DNA of 64,000 nucleotides from an uncultured Pelagibacteraceae bacterium (lineage in GTDB: Bacteria > Pseudomonadota > Alphaproteobacteria > Pelagibacterales > Pelagibacteraceae), in NCBI GenBank assembly GCA_902614975.1, contig CACMND010000004.1, forward strand, positions 1 through 64,000. Reading direction: 5' to 3'. Below the pieces are notes generated by a model. That model was not told the DNA's origin. It saw only the letters and a program-made list of their open reading frames with translations, and searched no databases. Positions within the stretch are counted from its first letter, which is position 1; each line of letters starts with the position of its first letter. The translations under genes and the position numbers were made by a program. Positions 56,712 through 64,000 of this stretch are shown piece by piece.

Positions 56712-57241
56712 TAACTTGCCTTTTCTACCTGGCTGTATTCCAAATCTACAGGTGTTGGTCTCCCGAAAATTGATACTGAAACTTTTAGCCTTAACTTATC
56801 CTCATCTATATCTTCAACCAAACCACTGAAAGATGCAAATGGTCCATCTATAACTTGAACCTTTTCTCCAACATTGTATTCAACACCTGACTTTGGTTGT
56901 ACCACGCCATCTTTAATTTGACCAAGTATTTTTTCAATTTCCTTTTCCGAAACAGGTATAGGAGTTCCCTTAGTTCCTAAAAAACCACTAACTTTTTTTA
57001 AACTTTTTATCATATGATAAATTGTATTATTCATTTCACTCTTTAATAAAACATATCCAGGAAAATATTTTTTCTTCCTTTGAACTCTTTTTCCTCTCTT
57101 AACTTCAGTAATATCGTGTGTAGGAACAATTATTTCATCAATTTTATCAGAAAGATTTGCTTTATTTGCTTCCTCCTTAATTTCCTGAGCTACTTTATTT
57201 TCAAAGCTTGAATGAGATTGCACAATATACCAATTTTTCAT
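56711..57241 (-). CDS. nusG: Transcription antitermination protein NusG
   Basis: [18 protein letters not shown]...[16 protein letters not shown] motif [17 protein letters not shown]. Confidence 0.97.
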   Translation of the reverse strand: MKNWYIVQSHSSFENKVAQEIKEEANKANLSDKIDEIIVPTHDITEVKRGKRVQRKKKYFPGYVLLKSEMNNTIYHMIKSLKKVSGFLGTKGTPIPVSEKEIEKILGQIKDGVVQPKSGVEYNVGEKVQVIDGPFASFSGLVEDIDEDKLRLKVSVSIFGRPTPVDLEYSQVEKAS

Positions 57242-57432
57242 TACAGATTAACCTTTAAAACTAATTCTAAAAAAAATTGCAGAACTTGATCTAATAGTAG
57301 AAAAAATAAAGCTGCTACAATTGCCATAGCCACTACCATTAATGATCCTTGAACAACTTCTTTGCCTGTTGGCCAAGTAACTTTAAATGCTTCTTGTTTA
57401 ACGTCCTGAATAAATTTTAGAGGGTTTTTCAT
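57241..57432 (-). CDS. secE: Preprotein translocase subunit SecE
   Basis: MKNPLKFIQDVKQEAFKVTWPTGKEVVQGSLMVVAMA. The longer ORF-track call reads into tRNA-Trp; true start ATG at 57432. Confidence 0.95.
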   Translation of the reverse strand: MKNPLKFIQDVKQEAFKVTWPTGKEVVQGSLMVVAMAIVAALFFLLLDQVLQFFLELVLKVNL

Positions 57433-57443
57433 AATATTTTGTT

Positions 57444-57519
57444 TGGCAGGAGCGGAGGGAATCGAACCCCCAACCTCCGGTTTTGGAGACCGGCGCTCTA
57501 CCAATTGAGCTACACTCCT
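57444..57519 (-). tRNA. tRNA-Trp(CCA)
   Basis: Reverse strand aggagtgtagctcaattggtagagcgccggtctccaaaaccggaggttgggggttcgattccctccgctcctgcca; anticodon CCA. Confidence 0.97.
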
Positions 57520-57526
57520 ATGGAGT

Positions 57527-58717
57527 TTACTCGATAATTTTCGTTACTACTCCAGCTCCTACTGTTCTACCACCTTCTCTAATAGCAAAATTTAATTTTT
57601 CAGCCATTGCAATTGGTGTAATTAATTTAACTGTAAATTTAGCATCATCACCTGGCATAACCATCTCTGTACCTGCTGGTAATTCAACTTCACCAGTAAC
57701 ATCAGTTGTTCTAAAGTAAAACTGAGGTCTGTATTTAGTAAAGAATGGAGTGTGTCTTCCGCCCTCTTCTTTTTTTAATACATAAGCTTGAGCTTCAAAT
57801 TTTGTATGCGGGGTTATTGAACCAGGTTTACACAGCACTTGACCTCGCTCAACGTCTGTTCTTTCAACTCCTCTTAGAAGAGCTCCTATGTTATCCCCTG
57901 CTTCACCAGAGTCTAGAAGCTTCCTAAACATCTCTACTCCTGTACAAACAGTTTTTTTTGTTTCTCTAATTCCTACAATCTCTATTTCGTCACCAGTTTT
58001 AATAACACCAGATTCTACTCTACCTGTTACCACTGTACCTCTGCCTGAAATTGAGAAAACATCTTCAACGGGCATCAAAAAATCTTTGTCTTTTGGTCTA
58101 TCAGGTTGTGGAATAAACTCATCAACGGATTTCATAAGTTCCATAATTGAATTTTTACCAATTTCATCATCTCTTCCTTCTACAGCTGCTAACGCTGATC
58201 CTTTAATAATTGGAGTTTTGTCTCCTGGAAATTTATATGATGTTAATAAATCTTTTATTTCTTCCTCGACAAGTTCAATCATCTCTTTGTCGTCAACTTG
58301 ATCGACTTTATTCAGGTAAACTACTATAGCTGGAACACCAACTTGTCTTGCTAAAAGAATATGCTCTCTAGTTTGTGGCATTGGCCCATCAGCAGCATTA
58401 ACAACTAAAATTGCTCCATCCATTTGTGCAGCACCAGTTATCATGTTTTTTACATAATCAGCGTGACCTGGACAATCTACGTGAGCATAGTGTCTCTTTT
58501 CAGTCTCATACTCTACGTGGGCAGTTGATATTGTTATTCCTCTCTCTTTTTCTTCTGGAGCTTTATCAATTTGGTCATAAGCGGTAAATTGTGCACCGCC
58601 AGTCTCTGCTAATACTTTTGTGATCGCAGCAGTTAATGTTGTCTTACCATGATCGACGTGTCCTATGGTTCCAATATTACAGTGCGGTTTATTTCTTACA
58701 AACTTTTCTTTTGACAT
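57527..58717 (-). CDS. tuf: Elongation factor Tu
   Basis: [48 protein letters not shown]. Confidence 0.99.
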   Translation of the reverse strand: MSKEKFVRNKPHCNIGTIGHVDHGKTTLTAAITKVLAETGGAQFTAYDQIDKAPEEKERGITISTAHVEYETEKRHYAHVDCPGHADYVKNMITGAAQMDGAILVVNAADGPMPQTREHILLARQVGVPAIVVYLNKVDQVDDKEMIELVEEEIKDLLTSYKFPGDKTPIIKGSALAAVEGRDDEIGKNSIMELMKSVDEFIPQPDRPKDKDFLMPVEDVFSISGRGTVVTGRVESGVIKTGDEIEIVGIRETKKTVCTGVEMFRKLLDSGEAGDNIGALLRGVERTDVERGQVLCKPGSITPHTKFEAQAYVLKKEEGGRHTPFFTKYRPQFYFRTTDVTGEVELPAGTEMVMPGDDAKFTVKLITPIAMAEKLNFAIREGGRTVGAGVVTKIIE

Positions 58718-58757
58718 TACTTGTTTACCTCTTTTATTTTATACTTAATTTAATTTT

Positions 58758-58831
58758 TGGAGCGGGTAAAGGGAATCGAACCCTTACATCCAGCTTGGAA
58801 GGCTAGCGTTCTACCATTGAACTACACCCGC
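58758..58831 (-). tRNA. tRNA-Gly(UCC)
   Basis: Reverse strand gcgggtgtagttcaatggtagaacgctagccttccaagctggatgtaagggttcgattccctttacccgctcca. Confidence 0.97.
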
Positions 58832-58873
58832 AACACCCAAGTACACTCCATGTTATTAAAAAGAATTATTGAA

Positions 58874-58959
<86 letters not shown>

Positions 58960-59017
58960 TTAATATAATTTTAGGGGGAAGCACCCCATGTTCAATAAAG
59001 CTTTAAACAACATGCGT

Positions 59018-59045
59018 TTTATATATTTTTATTGTACAAATGCAA
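59018..59045 (-). promoter_or_regulatory. Predicted promoter for tRNA-Tyr/tRNA-Gly/tuf
   Basis: Reverse strand TTGCAT-N16-TATAAA about 60 bp upstream of tRNA-Tyr. Confidence 0.45.
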
Positions 59046-59098
59046 TACGTGAAATATAGGAAAATAGCTTAAAAAATAGTGTAAATTCAACAATTATC

Positions 59099-59842
59099 AT
59101 GAGCAAATCATCTTTTTTTATAGTAGGAAAACATGCAGTTATAGAGGCATTAAAAAATCCCAAAAGAAAAGTTTTAAAAATTTTTTTAACTGAGGAAAGT
59201 AAAAAAAATATACACAGAGTTAGTTCAAGAAAAAATTTACTTAAAGATTTAAAAATTTATTACAAAACACGAAAAGAACTAGATAAATATTGTTCTAAAG
59301 ACGGAATTACTCATCAAGGATATGTTGCAGAAATAGAGCATTTTGAAAAAAATAATTTAAAAGAATTTATTAAAATAAAGGACAGTTTAACCTTTGCATG
59401 TTTAGACGAAGTAACAGATCCTAGAAATATAGGCTCTATCATTAGAAGTGCAGCATCATTTGATATTGATGGAATAATTATTAAAGAAAGACACTTTCCC
59501 TCAGAAAGTAAACTTATGTATAAATCTGCAAGTGGCTCTATGGAGCATATAAATATATTCGAGGTATCAAATATAAATACCACTCTTAAATTTCTTAGGG
59601 AAAAAAATTTTTGGATTTATGGTTTTGAAGCAAGTTGTGAGAAAAAGTTTAACGAAATTAAATGGGATGGGAATAACATTTTATTATTTGGTTCGGAAGG
59701 TTTTGGTATTAGAGAACATACAAAAAAATATACAGATTTTTCAGTAAAAATAGACATTAACAAAAATATTGAAAGTTTGAATATATCTAATAGTGCAGCA
59801 ATAGTTTTTCACTATATAAATCAATATAAAAATAAAACTTGA
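59099..59842 (+). CDS. SpoU-family 2'-O-ribose RNA methyltransferase (RlmB/TrmH-like)
   Basis: FIVGKHAVIEALKNPKRKVLKIFL, LDEVTDPRNIGSIIRSAASFDIDGIII, LLFGSEGFGIREHT, NISNSAAIVFH. Confidence 0.92.
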   Translation: MSKSSFFIVGKHAVIEALKNPKRKVLKIFLTEESKKNIHRVSSRKNLLKDLKIYYKTRKELDKYCSKDGITHQGYVAEIEHFEKNNLKEFIKIKDSLTFACLDEVTDPRNIGSIIRSAASFDIDGIIIKERHFPSESKLMYKSASGSMEHINIFEVSNINTTLKFLREKNFWIYGFEASCEKKFNEIKWDGNNILLFGSEGFGIREHTKKYTDFSVKIDINKNIESLNISNSAAIVFHYINQYKNKT

Positions 59843-59866
59843 TAATATTAAAAATCGTAATACAAA
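59839..59866 (+). promoter_or_regulatory. Predicted promoter for tRNA-Thr
   Basis: TTGATA-N16-TACAAA ending 9 bp before the tRNA; -35 overlaps the stop codon of the preceding gene. Confidence 0.45.
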
Positions 59867-59875
59867 ACTCCTGAT

Positions 59876-59951
59876 GCCCTTGTAGCTCAGCTGGTAGAGC
59901 AATTGATTTGTAATCAATAGGTCCGCGGTTCGAGTCCGTGCGGGGGCACCA
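59876..59951 (+). tRNA. tRNA-Thr(UGU)
   Basis: gcccttgtagctcagctggtagagcaattgatttgtaatcaataggtccgcggttcgagtccgtgcgggggcacca; anticodon TGT, encoded CCA. Confidence 0.96.
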
Positions 59952-59954
59952 TTA

Positions 59955-60725
59955 TTAATTTATTTCATTTCTTATCTGTTCGATTTTAATTTTTTTCTGA
60001 AGACTTCTATTTTTATCGAATATTAAATTAAATTTAATTTTTTTGTTAGTTTTAATTGATATTGATTTTGCATTTCTTACCTCAATATTATCAGCAACAG
60101 CACTTATGGGTCGCTTTATATAATTTAAATTTTTAATTGTAATTTTAGATTTATCACTTACTATTTTTCCTTTCCACCTCCTTGGTCTAAAGGGACTTAT
60201 TGGACTTATTGATAACTTATTGGAATCTATGCTTAGAATAGGGCCATGAACAGATAGATTATAAGCTGTACTACCAGCAGGTGTTGATACTAATACACCA
60301 TCAGAAATTAAATGTTTTATAATTTGTTTTTTACCATTTAGAATAGTTAAAGATGCAGTTTGTCTACTTTGTCTGAGAACTGAGATTTCATTGATTGCAA
60401 TACATTTTTTTATAATATTTGATTTATTTTTAACACTCATCTCTAATGGTGATATTGAAACTAATCTGCCTTTAACTAAATTTTTATAATTTGTTTTTTT
60501 AGAATATTTATTCATAAGGAAACCATAATTTCCTGAATTTATTCCATAAAAAGGTTTTTTGTATTTATTATATTTTTTTAATGTTTCGAGCATAAAACCA
60601 TCGCCACCTATCACAATTATTAAATTAGATTTTGACAAAGAATAGGTCTTTATTCTTTTTAAGACTGCATTTTTAATTTTAGAAGATCTAGAATTTTTGT
60701 CAGAAACTAGAAAAGGATTAACCAT
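59955..60725 (-). CDS. nadK: NAD kinase
   Basis: LIIVIGGDGFMLETLKKY, GINSGNYGFLMN, DGVLVSTPAGSTAYNLSVHGPI. ORF-track start (60764) lies inside tRNA-Leu; ATG at 60725 is preferred. Confidence 0.93.
   Translation of the reverse strand: MVNPFLVSDKNSRSSKIKNAVLKRIKTYSLSKSNLIIVIGGDGFMLETLKKYNKYKKPFYGINSGNYGFLMNKYSKKTNYKNLVKGRLVSISPLEMSVKNKSNIIKKCIAINEISVLRQSRQTASLTILNGKKQIIKHLISDGVLVSTPAGSTAYNLSVHGPILSIDSNKLSISPISPFRPRRWKGKIVSDKSKITIKNLNYIKRPISAVADNIEVRNAKSISIKTNKKIKFNLIFDKNRSLQKKIKIEQIRNEIN
60022..60044 (+). terminator. Candidate intrinsic terminator for tRNA-Thr, embedded antisense in nadK
   Basis: ATTAAATT-A-AATTTAAT (8-bp arms) running into a T-tract; ~70 bp past tRNA-Thr. A/T-only stem. Confidence 0.35.
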
Positions 60726-60728
60726 TAG

Positions 60729-60814
60729 TGGTGCCCTCGGCCAGACTCGAACTGGCACTCCCAAAAGGGCAAGGATTTTAAGTCCTTTGTGTCTACCAAT
60801 TTCACCACGAGGGC
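60729..60814 (-). tRNA. tRNA-Leu(UAA)
   Basis: Reverse strand gccctcgtggtgaaattggtagacacaaaggacttaaaatccttgcccttttgggagtgccagttcgagtctggccgagggcacca. Confidence 0.97.
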
Positions 60815-60858
60815 ATTTGTAAAGTTCATCGTTATATATATTAAAATTTATATCTCAA

Positions 60859-62151
60859 CTATATTAAATTGTATTGATATTCTCTAGCTTCAATTATTTC
60901 TTTTTGTAAATTTAACTCAACATCATCCAATCTTATAAATTGATCTTTCATTATGTCATTCTTCAAGACTGCATTATCAGTATAACCCATAGGTAAAATT
61001 CTTTCTTGTTTAGATCTTTTGGATGAAATCAACCTCCCCCTTGCACAATAACCCCCTTCTCCATCAAGTTTTTGTCCGGCTTTTAAATCTTTTTTTGCAA
61101 CACTAGCTATTTCAGCATTAAAATTTTTTGTATGACCTGTAGCCTTATTATCAAGCATTATGGAATAGATTGATTGAGCTAATTCTAATCCAATATAATG
61201 ATAAGGCCTCCAAATGGCTGAATAACTTCCCGATGAGTCAGTTACCATTCCATAGTCTTTAAAACAGTTTTTCACATACTCATTTTGAGCTTTAATAACA
61301 ATATACACTCCCCATCTAAGATCATCAGGGATATCTTTTTTATCTAAATCTATACTTGAAATAACTTCTACTTGACCAGAATAATCTAATAATCCTCCCT
61401 CAGATTTTGGAATTAATTTTTTAGCAATGTCATAAACTCCGATTGGAGGATATGTTAATCCACTATTTGGGCATTTTAAGTCTGTAGCATTACTAACAGC
61501 ACACATTTCTATTGATGATTTATCCCCACATAAAAAACTATTAAACATTTTAGGATTCATCCCAGATTCATCTTCGGCTCTTTCTTTAGTTAAACCATAG
61601 TGACCCCAAACAGTTTCTGGTGTCGAATATTCAAATGATGGATGATATTTTGTTCCTTTACCTGCACATATAACTTCAAAACCATTTAATTTTGCCCATT
61701 CAATTTGTTCTAATATTAATGATGGCTGATCACCATAAGCCATTGAACAGATTACATTATTTTTTTTAGCTAAATCAGACAAATACTTTCCGCATAAAAC
61801 ATCTGCCTCAACATTAACCATTATTACATGCTTTTTGTTTTCTAAGATTTTCTTTGCATGTAATGTGCCTGCTATAGGGTTGCCTGTAGCTTCAATAAAT
61901 ACATCTATTTCTCTATTAAAAACTTTGTCTAAATTATCTGCAAAATTAATCTTTTGTATAGTTTCACTTGACAATCCACTATTTAAACAATTTTTTTTTG
62001 CTCTCTCGATATCAAGCTCTATGATTGAGTCTAAAATGATTTTGTTTAATTGATTATATTGAGCAAGAAACATTGAAACAAATTTCCCACAGCCAACAAA
62101 AGCAACTCTAATTGGTTTTTTTAAATTTTGAAGTTTAGTATATAAATACAC
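60859..62151 (-). CDS. NAD(P)-binding oxidoreductase with C-terminal SAF-like domain (homoserine dehydrogenase-like; often auto-annotated FlgA-like)
   Basis: Rossmann motif RVAFVGCGKFVSMFLAQ, VFIEATGNPIAGTLHAKK, C-terminal AKKDLKAGQKLDGEGGYCARGRLI resembling SAF domains. Confidence 0.7.
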   Translation of the reverse strand: MYLYTKLQNLKKPIRVAFVGCGKFVSMFLAQYNQLNKIILDSIIELDIERAKKNCLNSGLSSETIQKINFADNLDKVFNREIDVFIEATGNPIAGTLHAKKILENKKHVIMVNVEADVLCGKYLSDLAKKNNVICSMAYGDQPSLILEQIEWAKLNGFEVICAGKGTKYHPSFEYSTPETVWGHYGLTKERAEDESGMNPKMFNSFLCGDKSSIEMCAVSNATDLKCPNSGLTYPPIGVYDIAKKLIPKSEGGLLDYSGQVEVISSIDLDKKDIPDDLRWGVYIVIKAQNEYVKNCFKDYGMVTDSSGSYSAIWRPYHYIGLELAQSIYSIMLDNKATGHTKNFNAEIASVAKKDLKAGQKLDGEGGYCARGRLISSKRSKQERILPMGYTDNAVLKNDIMKDQFIRLDDVELNLQKEIIEAREYQYNLI

Positions 62152-62155
62152 AGAT

Positions 62156-62473
62156 CTATCTTAATAAGAAAAAAATAATAAACCAATAAGATAATAATCC
62201 TGAAACAATGGTGGCGATTACACTTCTTGAGTAAAATCCAATAACTAAAGCAACAATTGCACCATAAATTTTTGGATCTGTAATTTCTACAAACAAACCA
62301 AAATCATTAAAAAAAACACCAGGAAATATTATTGCTGGAAATACAGCTGCTGGAACATAATTAAGTACTTCTTTAACTTTTGTTCCAAGCATTTCTCTAT
62401 CAATTAGAGCGACCATGGCCATCCTAGAGAAATAAGTTACAATTCCAGAAATAATAATTGATAACCAGGTCAT
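62156..62473 (-). CDS. azlD: AzlD-family branched-chain amino acid transport subunit
   Basis: ~105 aa, four hydrophobic segments, VLNYVPAAVFPAIIFPGVFF; partner of the adjacent AzlC. Confidence 0.85.
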   Translation of the reverse strand: MTWLSIIISGIVTYFSRMAMVALIDREMLGTKVKEVLNYVPAAVFPAIIFPGVFFNDFGLFVEITDPKIYGAIVALVIGFYSRSVIATIVSGLLSYWFIIFFLLR

Positions 62474-63156
62474 TTTTTCAGCCTCAGCATTATAAAAGCT
62501 GCAATTAAAGCAACAATTGGAGATAATATTATGTAAGATTTGAATGGGGCATCAAATAACATTAGTGAAGCAAATCCAGATACTAACATCACAAAAACAT
62601 GATCTAATTTTCTTAAGTCATTTACAATAATCGCTAAAAAAGTGAGAGGGATCGCAAATTTTAAACCCAATTCTTCAGGAATAAATGAGCCCAATATAAT
62701 TCCACTAATTGTGGATAACTGCCAACAAAACCAAAGTGTTACTCCTGTACCAAGAACATAATAATGTGGATTAGATAAATTTTTATTCTGTCTTAAATAC
62801 CTATTAGACTCTGCAAAGCCTTGGTCCACAATAAAATAAGATATAATTAATTTTTTAATAAAGCTCAGTTTTTCTAAATACTCAGATAAAACTGCTCCAT
62901 ATAATAAATGTCTCGAGTTTATTACTCCAACTGATGTTATGGCTACTAATGATGAAGCTCCACCTGACAAAAGTTGCATAAATATTATCTGTGAAGCGCC
63001 GCCAAAAATAATCAAGGAAGTTGCATAAACTAAAATTGGATCAAAACCTAATTCAACACCAATGGCTCCAGTTATAATTCCAAAAGGAATTACTGATAAC
63101 ATATGAGGTAAAACAGCAACTATACCTTTAAAAAATATTTTTGATTTTGAAAGCAT
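62470..63156 (-). CDS. azlC: AzlC-family permease
   Basis: PFGIITGAIGVELGFDPILVYATSLIIFGGASQIIFMQLLSGGAS, NSRHLLYGAVLSEYL. Confidence 0.9.
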   Translation of the reverse strand: MLSKSKIFFKGIVAVLPHMLSVIPFGIITGAIGVELGFDPILVYATSLIIFGGASQIIFMQLLSGGASSLVAITSVGVINSRHLLYGAVLSEYLEKLSFIKKLIISYFIVDQGFAESNRYLRQNKNLSNPHYYVLGTGVTLWFCWQLSTISGIILGSFIPEELGLKFAIPLTFLAIIVNDLRKLDHVFVMLVSGFASLMLFDAPFKSYIILSPIVALIAAFIMLRLKK

Positions 63157-63159
63157 TAA

Positions 63160-63564
63160 TTAAAAATTCAATAAAGCTTTTTTGAGATATTTCTTATCTA
63201 ATTTACAATCTTTATAGCCTTGCTTAACAACGTTTAGATATCTTTCAGTTGGATATCTAAAAATTGTTTTTTTAGGCATGATATAAGTCATGACAGTATT
63301 GTTGTAATACTTAAAATACAATTTTTTATAAAGAATTGGATAATCTTCATAAATATCAAGTTTTTTTTCATCACTTTTTGATATCTCATACAATCCACCT
63401 GGGACAATGGAATTATTTTTCTTTTCTATATCTGCTGCACGATACTTGCTTCTGAAATTAAGTGTATATCCTTTTAAATTTATTTTTTTAATAAATTTCG
63501 AGTCTTTACATCTTCTTTTCATTTGAAAATGATTTAGATTACTTCCGTAAGCAAAATAAAGCAT
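63160..63564 (-). CDS. Gamma-glutamylcyclotransferase-like (AIG2/GGCT family) protein
   Basis: MLYFAYGSNLNHFQMKRRC, GYTLNFRSKYR, PGGLYEIS, LDIYEDYP. Confidence 0.85.
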   Translation of the reverse strand: MLYFAYGSNLNHFQMKRRCKDSKFIKKINLKGYTLNFRSKYRAADIEKKNNSIVPGGLYEISKSDEKKLDIYEDYPILYKKLYFKYYNNTVMTYIMPKKTIFRYPTERYLNVVKQGYKDCKLDKKYLKKALLNF

Positions 63565-63566
63565 AA

Positions 63567-64000
63567 TTATCTCTCAACTATTTCAATTTCTTTATCTTTA
63601 ACAAACTTAAGTATTTCTGAATTACATTTATCAATTTTTGTTTTATCTGCTGATCTGATAACAATTGATACCCCTAATTTTCCAGCTTTAAAAAAAGGAT
63701 AACTTCCGATTTCAACTTCAGAATTGTTATTTTGGACATCTGTTAAAGATTTAGCTATTTCACTCTCAACAGTTCTTAAATTAATTGTTTCACTTAATAT
63801 CGGCTCCCCTCCAACCAAAAGGTTATTTAAACTTCCAAGCATAGCTTTCATAATAGATGGAACTCCTGGAAGACAAAATACATTTTCAACATAAAAGCCA
63901 GGTGCACCACTAGATGGATTTAAAATTAAATTAGCGCTAACAGGCATCTTAGCCATCTTTTGTCTACCTTCATTAAATTCTCCTGGCTTATAATAATTTT
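63567..64000 (-). CDS. CinA/MoaB-type molybdopterin-binding domain protein (N-terminal part outside window)
   Basis: The frame stays open past the ORF-track start to the right edge: NYYKPGEFNEGRQKMAKMPVSANLILNPSSGAPGFYVENVFCLPGVPSIMKAML, typical of the C-terminal part of the domain. Confidence 0.8.
   Translation of the reverse strand, partial: NYYKPGEFNEGRQKMAKMPVSANLILNPSSGAPGFYVENVFCLPGVPSIMKAMLGSLNNLLVGGEPILSETINLRTVESEIAKSLTDVQNNNSEVEIGSYPFFKAGKLGVSIVIRSADKTKIDKCNSEILKFVKDKEIEIVER

Noticed and set aside
57433-57504. N-terminal extension of secE (MVERRSPKPEVGGSIPSAPAKQNI)
   Set aside because: It is translated tRNA-Trp; real SecE starts at MKNPLKF.
60726-60764. N-terminal extension of nadK (MGVPVRVWPRAPL)
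   Set aside because: Lies in tRNA-Leu; ATG at 60725 is the sensible start.

Overview
This is a very dense, AT-rich window of core genome. Gene content, gene order and protein style suggest an alphaproteobacterium of the SAR11/Pelagibacterales type (inference; no database was available). Almost every base is coding.

Left part: pdxJ(partial)-pyrE-RSH(spoT/rel)-folK-smpB-dapA (-), slt (+), tRNA-Ser (-), a heterotetrameric sarcosine oxidase operon soxBDAG (+), MATE exporter, trhO, O-methyltransferase and gatB-gatA-gatC (-), ruvX-pyrB-pyrC'-plsY-topA-ridA (+), ugd-galU (-), panC (+), mgtE (-), lipB (+).

Centre: an uninterrupted ~29 kb minus-strand run of translation and transcription genes: tRNA-Tyr, tRNA-Gly, tuf, tRNA-Trp, secE, nusG, rplKAJL, rpoBC, rpsLG, fusA, the S10/spc/alpha ribosomal protein genes, secY, adk, rpoA, rplQ, rlu.

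Right part: rlmB/trmH, tRNA-Thr, nadK, tRNA-Leu, a SAF-domain oxidoreductase, azlDC, a GGCT-like gene and a partial CinA/MoaB-type gene.

I saw no convincing mobile element, CRISPR array, prophage or new defence system. The unusual signals are smaller: a 36-bp near-perfect dyad just upstream of the sarcosine oxidase operon; a 26-bp perfect palindrome inside the overlapping 3' ends of lipB/rlu; AT-only hairpins with T-tracts embedded in opposing genes; a dihydroorotase-like protein that has lost its HxH metal site; absence of rpmD and of tuf from their usual positions; and a structured rpoC-rpsL spacer.
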